From the NCBI GenBank assembly GCA_946902985.2, contig OX336393.1, positions 132,770,533-132,834,532 of the forward strand: DNA of 64,000 nt, written 5' to 3'. The stretch is from Meconema thalassinum (lineage: Eukaryota > Arthropoda > Insecta > Orthoptera > Tettigoniidae). Of the stretch, positions 47,395-59,143 are shown piece after piece. The position numbers were made by a program, and so were the translations under genes. Within the stretch, counting starts at the first letter, position 1; each line of letters begins with the position of its first letter. A model generated the notes under the pieces. The model searched no databases, was not told where the DNA came from, and saw nothing but the letters and a program-made list of their open reading frames with translations.

Positions 47395-47640
47395 AAGTAC
47401 ACTGCAGCTCCACTAATCCAAATCCCCGCTAGTCCGAAAACCCGCTAATCTGAATCCCGCTAGTCTGAAAACACAATAATCCAACCCCCCGCTAGTCCGA
47501 GCCCCGCAAGTCTCAAATCTGCTAATCCGAACGCCCGCTGGTCCGAACCCTCGTTAGTTCAAAACCTCGCTAATCCTAATCCCCAATAATCCAAATCCTC
47601 TCTAGTCAGCAAACTCGGTTAATCCGAACCCACAAATTGT
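47395..47640. repeat. Degenerate ~15-bp minisatellite (CCCGCTAGTCCGAA)
   Basis: About fifteen consecutive variants of CCCCGCTAGTCCGAA / CCCGCTAATCCGAA. The first unit, GCAGCTCCACTAATCCAAAT, resembles pogo/Tigger-like terminal repeats, which often read CTCC...TAATCCGAA. The nearest transposase relic of that class starts 3.4 kb downstream, beyond repeat copy E. An expanded terminal repeat is a plausible origin, but is inference. Confidence 0.7.
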
Positions 47641-47726
47641 TAAAGGAAAACTGAAAATTAGCAAGGAAATTTCAAACGAAAATTGACTTTTATTTCCGAA
47701 CAAAAACGTAGTGTGAAATAATACAA

Positions 47727-50700
47727 CAAGTAGTTCCGTGACGAACTAAAGAGCCTACTTTTCTTAAAATTTAAGATTGATACCAGTCTAAATAGACCTA
47801 TCTACTAAAATGATGAAATCAAGTTGGTAATACTAACATTTCTATGTACTGCAGTTTGAAATACACCTGAAATATTGTAGCCTAATAGATTAACTTATTA
47901 CAGTTGGCAGCCCTGGTGACTCTGAATGTATTCTGAGTTTCATTTCTTAAGGTATAGAATGCACATACAACATTTGGTTGAAGTCTAATTGATAGTATTA
48001 ACATTACATACCGTTTGATATTGGATTTATCAGTGCGCGTAAAATCATGTTGGGAACAATGACGTGTATTTGATGCTCAGAATTAATCTGAAATGTTACG
48101 ATCTATTATAGTGCCAATTTTGGATTAAATCCATTTGTTAGTATAGAAGTTACTTGTAATTAAAAATTGAAACTATCAGAAAACTTAGAATAAAAAGGAA
48201 GCTTGTAGTTTAACGTGACCAAGAAAGCTTAGAATCATGTTGACAGCACTGAGGTATATTAGTTACTCCAAATTAATCTAGAATGTCAGGTACTATACGT
48301 GTGCGAAGTTTAGAGCTGATGGCTTCCATACTTTCTGATATATTGATATTAACTAAGAAAACACTTAAGTTAAATATACGCCAAATCAATACTAATAATA
48401 ACACGCTTAGATGTCTACAATTTATAGATCATTTGAAGTGTACATGTTTCGAAACAACAATGGTTTCTTCTTCAGCACAATTGAGAGAGAGAAAAAACTT
48501 ATTCTAAGGAAAAACTTAAATTAAAAATGGATATCCTTACAATACGTCTTAAAAGAATAATTTTGAAATACAATTATAAATCCTTAAAATTATCTATGAA
48601 AATTTAGGCAATTATATGGTTAATCTTCTGCAAAATATATATGAAAAATATTGTAAAAATTCCTCTTCTTAAAAATGTATTAGTTAATATGGTTCTCTGA
48701 ACATAAACAGTATCTTAAAAAAGAAGTTAGTGAAGCTTTAAAGTACTGTATCATGAAGTTGAAATAACACACGTAGTCATATGTCTGGAAATGATACAAT
48801 CTTGGACCCTACTAATAGCATCAAGTCTAACTTTCGATGTTCATTCAGTTCGTATATGCCTTCTGTTCTGCATGCCAACTATTTCAATGCGTGGTGGCAT
48901 CTCAATCTAGGAAGTTCAAACAAAATTTTAGTTGTATAATAGTGTTGGAGCTTGAAAGAACAATTTTTAAAACCATCCTAAACCTCACATGTCATTCCCT
49001 CTCCCTCCTTGTTGATACATGTTACGGTTTAATGGTGTTTACTAACCTCGAAAATCCTAATTCAGAGCATCAGATTGGCATCTACGTCGCTATGCCTTCA
49101 GTTCCGCGTGCCAACTATTTTGGGATATTTAATGTATTAATATTAAATATTAAACTCCAAATATTTATAGGTCTTTCAATGTTAAACATATGATCATAAA
49201 TCCTTAATTAGTTGAAAGATGAAAAACATAAGATGAATGGAAATTATCTTAAATGCCCTGCTGGCAAAGAAACTTAAAAGAGAATCATTCTTCAAGTCTT
49301 CACAATGTCCGTCTAGGCGTTACTACAATAGCATATTTGTCCGTTTTGGCGCTACTATCTTCCAATGGACTACATGTATAATCGCTTCTTTTACATTACT
49401 TACGAACAAGCTAAAGATTGTGATGAATATAGCGTGTTTATTCAATAAACCTTAAACCTTAGAATATTGAATAAACATCGTGAAATGTTAGTATACATTA
49501 AAGCATTACACACCATATTATTTTGTATGCTTTCAATTACCCGAATGCCAACCAAGTAGTGTGAATATTTAATTTAAACTTTAAAATTATTAGATTCTTG
49601 TTGCAATGAATCATAGAACAGAGCTCAAAGAAAAATAATATTGGATAAAGCATATTTTGAAAAGAAGTAGCATGGCCTCAAAGGTAGTAGATCAACTACT
49701 GATCTGTTAATATCTTAAAGATTTATTATGGAGATTCATTTGGAAATGATAAGATTTCATATTTGTTTTCTTAAATATTGAAATTACCTTTGGCTGTGTA
49801 TATAACCAAATTTGCGAATGTCTTGAGGATTGATCTCTATCTCGTGTATTATTTATTAACGTTAAAAATGCTGATTATTCATTATATTAATATTGATATT
49901 AGGATTAAACAAATAGAGAGAGCATTTATCAACAGTTGGCAGCCCTGCTGGTTCTTACGAATACGCATAGTCATAACTGTTATGGTACACAAAGCACATA
50001 ACAAATTTGGTTGAAATCCATTTGTTATTATAAAAGTTATATGCATTTAAAAACTGGACCTATCAGGAGGCCTAGAATCTTGTTGAAAGCCCTGATGTAA
50101 ATACATGACACAAAACTAAGGTAGAATGTCAGGTACTACACGTGTGCAAAGTTTAGAGCTGTTGGCTTACAGACTTTCTGATATATTGATATTTAGGTTG
50201 AAACATAGGCAGAGCATTTATTAACAATTGACAGCCCTGGTGGCTCATTAGAGTACGCACAGTCATATCTGCTTTAGTACGCAAAGTACATACGAAATCC
50301 AATCGATAGTATAGAAGTTACATGCATTTATAAATTGGACTTATCGGCAGGCTTAGAATCATGTTGGCAATACTGGCATGTATGGTCTTCTGAAAAGTAA
50401 TCCGGATTGTTATTGTCTATATGTGTGCCAATTTTGGAATAGTTCGCATGAATACCTTCTGACATAGAGCTCAAATTACAATTGCTATTTTTCAGCAGTT
50501 GGTAGCACTGACGTCAATTTAAAATATGGCCTTGAGATATTCAGGTATAGATCTTTACTCATACCAAATTTGGTTTCGATAGCTGCAGTCGTTTAGGAGT
50601 TGATAGGGGGGGGGAGGGCACACACACAGCCAGCCAGACAGACAGACAGACAGACAGAAGGACTGACAGACAGACATTTTCCCGGATCGATCTCATAAGT

Positions 50701-50741
50701 CTACTTTTTCTTCATTTTTTCAAATTGAGAAAAGTAGGCTA
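47727..50741 (-). mobile_element. Helentron/DINE-like repeat, copy E (diverged family)
   Basis: Left end CAAGTAGTTCCGTGACGAAC (hairpin end) and right end AAAGTAGGCTAAAAATG match the termini of copies A-C, but the core is different. It has modules with CAGTTGGCAGCCCTG (47903, 49933, 50228, 50496) and GTCAGGTACTATACGTGTGC (48289, 50131), and a (CAGA)n stretch near 50636-50670. A segment 48352-49890 is flanked by TATTGATATTA on both sides (48341-48351 and 49891-49901) and may be an insertion. No coding capacity was recognised. Confidence 0.55.
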
Positions 50742-51063
50742 AAAATGACAATTCATGTTACATCAAATCAGTAGAATTTTTCCATACTCTCTAACAAGAG
50801 AAAATTATGGTAATTGTCGTGGAGAAAAGAACAAAACTATTATTGTGTTTTGTTACTGACGAGAACAAAAAACTCTTTGTCAAGTTTTAGCTGATATGCT
50901 GCAACGGGAGAGGGATGGATAAGTGGGGCGGTTATAGGTTTCCCCTCTCTACTCAAGCCTTCCATTTACGTATCGAGCTGCAAGCAACGCAGTGATCACA
51001 ATACGTGAGATAGGTTTGTGTTACCTGTTAGAGTAGATCAGAATATATTTGTGGTGAGGAAGT

Positions 51064-51949
51064 GTGTTTAGAGAATCAGTCATTTATTCACCCTGGAGAA
51101 TGAGACAGGCAGTAATTGTGAAAATGTTGGTGGAGTACTTTGGCATTGCAGAAAATATGCCAACAGTAGAAGAGCGTGTTATTTATGACCAAATAAAGAA
51201 ACAGTTGACAGAAGAGACTGCAATAGCAGTTGTTACTAAACTTGTAATAGATGAAGAGGCATGAGATTAAGAAAATGGTAGTGCCATAGAAGTGAGTGAT
51301 GAAGCAATGTCACCAGTAGCGGATTTCCAGGGAAGCAGCAGTTCATCTTGTCAGCCATCACCTCCAAGAAAACCAAGAACAAAGTTTCCAGAAGGATATC
51401 TTGCTGATGCTTACAAGATATGGACAAGACAACCAAGGGAAAAAGATGGAAATTTGGATCCTCCCCGACTGTTTCGTTCTGGATTAGCAATTGATATGAC
51501 ACCGTGCCTGAAAATTAGAACATTATTGCCACAAAAAAGAGAAATAAAGAGGAAGACTGTGCAACAAACCTTTGAAAACATTCTAAAACAGCGTCATTCG
51601 TCAAAACGAAAAATTCTGCAGGATATGATAAATCGTGAATTACGTGATCATTTTATAGCAAAGAGACAGGAAACCACAATAATACAGTACATGACCGCAC
51701 ATTGAGACTTTGTGCTCTGAAAATAATGAAGAGAATTGACTCTCACGATTCACTGCAGTTCAAAGCTACCAAATCGTGGGTAAAGAAATTTAAATGTAAG
51801 AATATGATTGTCTGCCGCAAAATAACCCACAAAGTTAGCAAGCGGTTGGTTGTAGGGGATGCTGATATTCAACAAAAAGCTTATCAAGCTTATCAAGAGG
51901 TTGCCAGCCGACGGGAACAGAAGGAGCTACTTCGGGATATTTGCTGCGG
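51064..51949 (+). pseudogene. pogo/Tigger-like transposase relic, N-terminal part
   Basis: One frame runs 51064-51705 through two stops (near 51262 and 51268). A frameshift near 51700 then leads to LRLCALKIMKRIDS and FKATKSWVKKFKCKNMIVCR, which matches the CENP-B-type DNA-binding helix-turn-helix layout (acidic spacer, FKAS.W...FK..). The sequence stops matching at about VASRR, where a LINE begins (about 51950). The DDE half resumes at 59144. Residues before 51500 have no recognised domain. Together with 59144-60030 this is one transposase broken by a 7-kb insertion. Confidence 0.6.
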
Positions 51950-52182
51950 AGGTAAGGCTCTTAGATTACTGCAGGTTAATTGTCAGAGTTTAGGAAATAA
52001 ATTAATTGAATTTTGGAATCTTGTAGGTACGTATTCTCCGGTCATTGTCATTGCTACTGAATCTTGGTTATGTGAGGATATAAATAGTAATTAAATAATT
52101 CAAGGGACCTACGAAATGTACAGAAGGGATCGGGGGAAGCGAGGTGGTGGGCAATTTATTTGTGTGCGCAAAAATATAACTA

Positions 52183-52218
52183 CACACATCAAAAAAAGTT
52201 TTGCATCACCTCGGTTCC
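52183..52218. repeat. Tc1-like terminal inverted repeat, left
   Basis: 36 bp, perfect inverted match to 53612-53647, next to the TA duplication. Confidence 0.93.
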
Positions 52219-52377
52219 AAGAGTTCCGGAACCTTTAAATACAAAGGGAATAGAGATCAACACAAACAACATTTCAGCTCGTTTTATTGCTCATGAGACC
52301 CACACATTGCATGTTGTACCATCATACAGCTAGACTTTCAGCATTTGTGGTCCAGATTGCAGTACACACCACTACCT

Positions 52378-53403
52378 CTAATACCCAGTAGCACGTCCTC
52401 TTGCATTGATGCATGCCTGTATTCGTCGTGGCATACTATCCACAAGTTCATCAAGACACTGTTGGTCCAAATTGTCCCACTCCTCAACGACAATTCGGCG
52501 TAAATCTCTCAGAGTGGTTTGTGGGTCAAGACGTCCATAAACAGCCCTTTTCAACATATCCCAGGCATGTTCGATAGGGTTCATGTCTGGCGAACATGCT
52601 GGCCACTGTAGTCGAGCGATGTCGTTATCTTGAAGGAACGCATTCACAAGATGTGCACGATGAGGTCGAGAATTGTCGTCCATGAAGACAAATGCCTCTC
52701 CAATATTCTGCCGATATGGTTGCACTATGGGTCGGAGGATGTCATTCAGGTATCGTAAAGCCGTTTCGGAGCCTTCCATGACCACCAGTGGCGTACGTCG
52801 GCCCCACATAATGCCACCCAAAAACATCAGGGAACCACCACCTTGCTGCACTCGCTGGACAGTGTGTCTAAGACGTTCAGCCTGACCAGGGTGCCTCCAA
52901 ACACGTCTCCGACGATTGTCTGGTTGAAGGCATATGCGACACTCATCGGTGAAGAGAACGTGATGCCAATTCCGTGGGGTCCATTCAGCATGTTGTTGGG
53001 CCCATCTGTACCGCGCTGCATGGTGTCGGGGTTGCAAAGCTGGACCTCGCCATGGACGTCGGGAGTGAAGTTGCGCATCATGCAGCCAATTGCGCACAGT
53101 TTGAGTTGAAACACGACGTCCTGTGGCTGAACGAAACGCATTATTCAACATGGTGGCATTGCTGTCAGGGTTCCACCGAGCGGCAATCCGTAAGTAGCGG
53201 TCATCCACTACAGTAGTAGCCCTTGGGCGGCCTGAGCGAGGCCTGTCATCGACAGTTCCTGTATCTCTGTACCTCCTCCATGTCCGAACAACATCGCTTT
53301 GGTTCACTCTGAGACGCCTGGAAACTTCCCTTGTTGAGAGCCCTTCTTGACACAAAGTAACAATGCGGACGCGATCGAACTGCGGTATTGACCTTCTAGG
53401 CAT
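52378..53403 (-). CDS. Tc1-like transposase (DD34E), intact, 341 aa
   Basis: Cut-and-paste transposase of the IS630-Tc1-mariner superfamily, acting on its own 36-bp ends and TA targets. ATG at 53403 (MPRRSIPQFDRVRI). Residues 11-45 form the first helix-turn-helix (CQEGLSTREVSRRLRVNQSD), GRPRA at 58-62 is the AT-hook-like linker, and about 66-115 the second helix-turn-helix. The catalytic triad is D153 (FTDECRI), D243 (FMDDNSRPH) and E278 (NPIEHAWD), with 34 residues between the last two. Length is the family norm, and there is no stop or frameshift. The plus-strand frames across it are shadows. Confidence 0.95.
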   Translation of the reverse strand: MPRRSIPQFDRVRIVTLCQEGLSTREVSRRLRVNQSDVVRTWRRYRDTGTVDDRPRSGRPRATTVVDDRYLRIAARWNPDSNATMLNNAFRSATGRRVSTQTVRNWLHDAQLHSRRPWRGPALQPRHHAARYRWAQQHAEWTPRNWHHVLFTDECRICLQPDNRRRRVWRHPGQAERLRHTVQRVQQGGGSLMFLGGIMWGRRTPLVVMEGSETALRYLNDILRPIVQPYRQNIGEAFVFMDDNSRPHRAHLVNAFLQDNDIARLQWPACSPDMNPIEHAWDMLKRAVYGRLDPQTTLRDLRRIVVEEWDNLDQQCLDELVDSMPRRIQACINARGRATGY

Positions 53404-53611
53404 GGTAGAACTACAGACAACATGAGCAGCGTACCTTCGTCCTGGTGGAATGACTGGAACTGATCGGCTGTCGTACCCCCTACGTCTAATAGGCCCTGCT
53501 CATGCATGGTTGTTTACATCTTTGAGCAGTTTTAGTGACATCTATGAACAGTCAAAGGGACTGTATCTTGGATACAATATACACAGTCAACGTCTATATG
53601 CCGGAGATCTG

Positions 53612-53647
53612 GGAACCGAGGTGATGCAAAACTTTTTTTGATGTGTG
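53612..53647. repeat. Tc1-like terminal inverted repeat, right
   Basis: 36 bp, perfect inverted match to 52183-52218, followed by TA at 53648-53649. Confidence 0.93.
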
Positions 53648-55780
53648 TAGTTTCTTAAAGTGGGCTGATACGGATCATGAAATGTTATGTGTACACATTT
53701 CGGATTAAGGGAATAAATTCCCTCTTCAGGTGATAGGGGCGTATAGAGCACCGAAAGATAACTTTTCGCTTCTCGACACACTGTATGATAAAACTTGTAC
53801 GGATAATGCTATGAAAAAGAGCATAATAATTGCTGGAGATTTAAACCTCCCCAAAGTAGACTGGTCTGGTGAGTCAACTAGCTGTGGTCAGGCTCAGAGC
53901 GCTGCAAACAAATTCTTAAGGGAGGGGAGATTTTCCTACGTAGCTGACTTCCCAACTAGAGGCAATCATACATTAGATGTTTATCTCGTAAGGCCTGTAG
54001 AACTATATATTAACTGTCTGAAAGTACCAGGAATTAGTGACCATTCTGGGGTTGAATTAAATATTAGATACGGTGACATTACAAAATTAGACTCTGATGT
54101 AGCAAATAAGATCATATTCCAGTATCGCAGGGCGGATCAGGGCAAATTTCAGGGGTATTTGAATGAGCTATTTGTGGCATGGGCATCGGAAGGAAATCAC
54201 ACTAATATCCTGTGGACTAACTTTTTGAAAATTTTAAATAGCGCTATTGATAACTTTGTTCCATTTAAATTACTGAAACAAAAACCAGATCCTGAGTATT
54301 ACACACGGGAAATCAGGAGTCTTAAACGAAAAATTAGGAAATTATACAATAAAAGACAGGATAGTGACAAGTATATGTTGCAATTTAAGTCCTTATCAAG
54401 AGAGCTCGTCTTAAAAAAGAGGGCTGCTCATGACAATTATATGCAAGGTTTACTTGGTTCGGGAGGCGATGGGTGGAAAAAAATTGCAGTTATGTTAGGA
54501 GAAGAAAGGGAAATTCAAATAATTTGTCGATGATAATATCCGGTGACGGTAAATTAATTACTGAGAAGCAGGCCATTGCTAATGAATTAAATGTCTTTTA
54601 TGGTAGTGTGTTCAATAAATCCAATAGCTGTGTGTTGGTCCTTAACGGTGAATCAGGGGCTCCACTTCTCCAAATAAACCAGTCAGCAATTGTAAAGCTA
54701 ATACAAAAATTACGTTACAATATATCGAAGGGTCCAGATAATATTGTTAGTGTAGTACTTAAACTAGGAGGTAGGGCCGTGGCACGATACTTAGAGGTGA
54801 TGTTTAATGTGTCCATAAACAATGCGCAAATCCCGGATGACTGGAAAAGAGCTACGGTAGTCCCAATATTTAAAGGAGGGAGCAGACATGAATTAGGTAA
54901 CTACAGGCCAGTTAGTCTTATGTCCATCGTTTGTAAACAGATGGGGCATCTCATTTGCGACTACTTGAGGGAACAATAGGAAACATTATCATGGTTTAAT
55001 GATAGGCAACATGGATTTCGGAAAGGTTACGCATGCGAGAGTCAGATGCTATCACTTTTTCGAGATATTAGCGAATCGTTAGACGATGGAGTTCCAGTCG
55101 ACGCCGTAGTTATAGATTTTGCGAAGGCATTTGATGTCGTGCCGCATGACATGCTACTCCATAAATTAGCTTCGACGAAGATTGATAGAAGAGTAATTTT
55201 ATGGATCCAAGAATTTTTGACGGGTCGTTCCCAGAAAGTGAAAGTTGAAGGCCGATTCTCGGATGAAGTTACCGTAACGTCGGGTATCCCTCAGGGCAGC
55301 GTAATCGGAACTTTCTTATTTTGGGCGTTGATAAATGACTTACCAAATGGGATTCGCAGTGACTGTCGATTGTTTGCGGATGATTGTGTAATATATCGGA
55401 AGATACATGACTCACAAGACAATGCAGTACTTCAAGATGACCTGAACCTGGTGTATAAGTGGGCGATTGAAAATAAAATGAAAATAAACACAAGAAAATG
55501 TAGTATAATAAAAATAGGGAAAGTGCGAAGGCAAGATTTTCAATATAACATTGGCTCGGAAATACCTGTAGAAGAAGATTCTTGCAAATATTTGGGCGTT
55601 CACGTAAGAAATGATATGAAATGGAGTAGTCATGTAGGATGTGTAGTTTCTTAAGCTTACAAATCCTTGCACTTTGTAATGAGGGTATTAAAAGGAAGTA
55701 GTACCTCTGCTAAAGAATTAGGATATTTGTCACTTGTAAGACCTATTCTGGAATACGCCTCGGCGGTTTGGGATCCATAT

Positions 55781-58622
55781 TGAACCCTTCAGAATAGCAG
55801 TGTTTATTTGTAAGAAATCTTAATCAAGGGGTCGCGCTCAGTTCCAATGTGATGTTTACGTTCGCCAAACAACATGCTCTACCGGGGTAAGGGTCATAGG
55901 ATTAAAACTATACTTAAGAAAGAAAGGTGACAGGATGTAAAATAATAACATGATTTAATGACTAATAGTGCATAAAAAAGAATATAAACAACAATAATAA
56001 AAAATCCTCCCTGAATTTTCCCATGACAGGAATATCTATCAATGCTGAGGAGTCAGACGGATCTCCCCTTTATTAAAATGTGGATCCTGGTTCCACTAAC
56101 TTGCATTTTGGATTTTATGTACGCGTAATGACTAACTACGAGGAATGAGTACTTTGGATGACTGTTCGTTTATAGCGGGTTAACAGCCACGATGCTTACG
56201 AACAATCATCTCGTAAATCAACGTTTACGGATATGGAACATGACACTAATAAAAACCCTTAAAAAATGTAATGCTGACACACACACTAAAATGTACTATT
56301 TACAGGAATCTCTCTCGAGACCCTAATTTAGCGCGATGACGCACTTGGCAATGAGCTGCCAACACTGACCAATTGATCAATACACAAGCAAGGAAATACA
56401 GCATCGCACGTGACTTCACGGGTCACTGATATAGAATAAACATGGAATAAACCAACAACAACAAAAGCCTGACTGGCTGAGATTACTTTATATGAACAAA
56501 ACTGCATGTTAAGCTAACGCTTCGGAGATTATCGTGATTCGTAGGCAACTCCCATTTATTTAAACAAATTTTTATCATTGATCAGTTCTTAATTCTGTAT
56601 TTCAAGTAATTACGGAGCCACAAGCACTACTCACTAATGACCTCGCTAGCAACCTTCAGTCCGCCTTGTGAAACATCTCCCCCTTTCCTCAATACCTGTC
56701 ATTGTCCCAACTCCAGTGTGTAAAAATAACTGACCAGCTGTGCCGTTATCTCAAAGAATCAACAGCAACAAATCTCAACCACCTCAACATATGGTCAGAC
56801 ATTAATCAAAATATCCACAATTGCCCTCGCAAGGTCACAATATGGATTTGGCATCAAGCTGACAGAAATCAGTCTACGCTGAAATTCCCGCTTGTAATGA
56901 CCATAAAATACACACACACACACTTCTGGGAATGACATTACGAACTTCACACAGATCGGCTGAATAGGTGCTCGCAATCTATTTTAAAAAAATATTAAAA
57001 CCTACGATAGAGCTGACTGCTCTTCGTCACAAATCACATTGCTCCAAAGGCAATAATCTCACTGAATCTGATCAATAATAAACCTAAAAAAAATTATTAC
57101 CCTCCATTCTACTGTATAATTATATTACTTCAGTCCTACTTCTGAAACACAACATATCTCCGAGAGACGTTTTTAACCGCATTGCGTAACATATGCAAAC
57201 ACGGTCGTCCACATAGCTACGTTAGTTAAAACAACAAACAAAAACAAGAACCTTCCACTAATAACATATGCGAGCTGTTTCCATGCAAAAGGTGTGTCAG
57301 ACCAAAACTAAATATACTACGTTAATCACACAAGCAAATTATTTACAAAAATATGTCCCATACACCATAAGTTAATTTATCAGATATTAAGAATATTATT
57401 TTGTACTCATCATCGGTCAGCCACCCGTCAAAGAACATCAGCAGCCATCTCCCAACTGGATGCTTCTTATCTCATATCAACCATCTTGACGGAGTGTTGA
57501 TAGTTCCAGGCTTCTTCCATAGTAAGCGATGTCATCTCTCGTGCTGATTCAAAAAGTTAAATTATTATACACTTGATATCTGACTACTAAATTCGCCGTT
57601 TCATGTACTACTTTCCCCGGAACTGTCTGTTGGCGAATTATCGATGATACTGCCCCTACAAAATATAGTACTGTGACTATCTATCACTGAATTTAACACA
57701 TTTATTAATAATTTCTGTGTCCTTCATGACACGCAAAAGTATAAGTGTCTACGTCCTTAGACGCGCAAAATGTAAAATAACCTGTCTCCTCGACACACAA
57801 AATATAACAAGTTCCGTCCTCAGACGAACAAACGTAATAAACTTCCGTCCTCAGACGAACAACAGTAATAGGCTTCCGTCCTCAGACGAACAAACGTAAT
57901 AAGCTTCCGTCCTCAGACGAACAAACGTAATAAGCCTCCGTCCTCAGACGAACAAACGTAATAAGCAATGTCTTGGCTCTTCACGCCACTTATAAATGAA
58001 CCGGCCCTAGGTATTGATAGAGGGGGAAATTATATAAAAAATTCACAAAATAATAGTGGTACAGGAATGAAATAAATATCACTGAACTCGAAAAATAGCG
58101 CAGGTCAAGAATATGCCCATTAATCCTAGAATCGATCGTAGAGATGTTGTCTAGCCGATCTCCCGCGTTAATGCTAGCCATAGCGTGCCCAAGCTAGACT
58201 TGCCGCGCTGGTAAGCATTCTTCTCCCATTGGTTCCACATTTTCTGTAACTTGGCGGTTTTTATCAGACCTTGGCCTAGTAGGAGTGTCTAGTATTTTCA
58301 TCAGCCACTCACGTTACTGCATTATATTTTTTCTAGGCGCGAATATTACAATGAACATACCAGAAGCGTGTCTCATTGCGCGTCGCTTCTATTTTGAGGT
58401 GGCCACCACCTGTCCTTCTGAATCATTGCTATGGTCTTTCTTTTCACAATCCTAAGTATTTAGCCTTTTGTCAAACAGCTGCAGGTATGTCCCCAATGTC
58501 TCCAGCAAATGCTTGAAATTTCCTCATCTCCGTCTGGCTATTTTCATGATGCTGGTAGAAATATTTATTAATTGAAGAAATAAAACATCGAATCATTTAT
58601 CCATCAGAGGGTAAAGGGTTCA
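55781..58622 (-). mobile_element. Solo LTR of the gypsy family, 2842 bp
   Basis: TGAACCCTTCAG...GTAAAGGGTTCA with ATAT on both sides (55777-55780 and 58623-58626), inserted in the LINE reverse transcriptase. It aligns throughout with the gypsy 3' LTR at 35429-38451 but lacks the SINE and has more 31-bp units. The strand is taken from the pol-bearing copy. A single LTR with a duplication implies recombination between two LTRs. Its frames have no motifs. Confidence 0.88.
57811..57964. repeat. 31-bp minisatellite, 5 units, inside the solo LTR
   Basis: CTTCCGTCCTCAGACGAACA followed by AACGTAATAAG repeats five times. The other LTR copy (37740-37800) has only one or two diverged units, so the array expanded or contracted after the copies separated. 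Confidence 0.85.
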
Positions 58623-59143
58623 ATATCAAGTAGGGCTCATAAATGAGTTGGAAATGGTACAAAGAAAGATCGCTAGATTTGTGCTCAGTGACTTTAATCC
58701 CAGGAGCAGTGTGAGCCGTATGTTAAAGAAACTTGGGTGGGAATCACTTGAGGCTAGGAGGATGAAATCTAAACTCTGCGCTATGTACAACACGTATACA
58801 AATCAACCAGAATGGGGTGAGCTTAGCAAACGTATGGAAAAGCCTACTTACATGGGTAGGAGCGATCATCCTTTCAAAGTTAAGGGCCGACCACAGCGAA
58901 CAAATTATGGTAAATATTCTTTCGTAAACCGTGCCATTGATAATTGGAACTCTCTACCTGCCGCAGTCTTAGAGCCTTTTCCCAAACATATAGGTGTGTT
59001 TAAGAAAAGACTGACTATTTGTGTAAATATTCCAGTTTAATTGTTAGTGAATTGTTATGTACAATTATTTATTTGTTATGTATATCTAATTTGCCACCGG
59101 GGGAAACAGCCCCAATTGCAAATAAATGAATGAATGAATGAAT

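Larger units (their letters stand above)
52183..53647 (-). mobile_element. Tc1-like transposon, 1465 bp, intact
   Basis: Flanked by TA (52181-52182 and 53648-53649). The outer 36 bp of the two ends are perfect inverted repeats, starting CACACATCAAAAAAAGTTTT, with weaker matching for about 10 bp more. One complete transposase frame lies on the minus strand. The perfect ends and intact frame point to a young insertion within an already broken or ageing LINE. Confidence 0.93.
51950..54535 (+). pseudogene. LINE ORF2, endonuclease domain (split by Tc1)
   Basis: 51950-52182 reads LRLLQVNCQSLGNK and ATESWL, then an RRDRGKRGGG region. After the Tc1-like element it resumes with GAYRAPK (about 53732), AGDLNLPKVDW (about 53835) and a PGISDH motif (about 54030). 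ESWL, GDLN and SDH are conserved apurinic-endonuclease-type motifs of LINEs that nick target DNA. A stop near 52094 and a frameshift near 54480-54530 disable it. The frame at 53730-54533 is the longest intact piece. Confidence 0.8.
54473..59040 (+). pseudogene. LINE ORF2, reverse transcriptase and C-terminal region (split by LTR)
   Basis: Pieces at 54473-54979, 55046-55780 and 58627-59040. RT motifs in order: IPDDWKRATVVPIFKGG, NYRPVSL, QHGFRKGY, VVIDFAKAFDVVPH, TSGIPQGSVIG, and the catalytic LFADD at about 55370-55385, then YLGV. In-frame stops at 54977-54979 and 55652-55654. The frame runs into WDPY at 55780, is cut by the solo LTR, and resumes as QVGLIN at 58627. Dropping the LTR and one ATAT copy rejoins the frame exactly. 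The C-terminus GKYSFVNRAIDNWNSLP is typical of CR1/L2-type insect LINEs. Inactive. Confidence 0.85.
51950..59143 (+). mobile_element. CR1/L2-like LINE, 5'-truncated, itself interrupted twice
   Basis: Endonuclease, RT and C-terminal region on the plus strand, ending in a TGAA microsatellite tail (59121-59142) as in L2/CR1-type elements. It is split by a Tc1-like element (52183-53647) and a solo LTR (55781-58622). The remaining LINE length is about 2.9 kb, so ORF1 and the 5' part of ORF2 are absent. No clear target duplication was seen in the pogo-like host sequence. Confidence 0.8.

Noticed and set aside
57811..57964. CRISPR-like regular repeats
   Set aside because: Units are contiguous 31-bp tandem copies without unique spacers, in an insect LTR. 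The 55-bp array at 6268 is rejected for the same reason.
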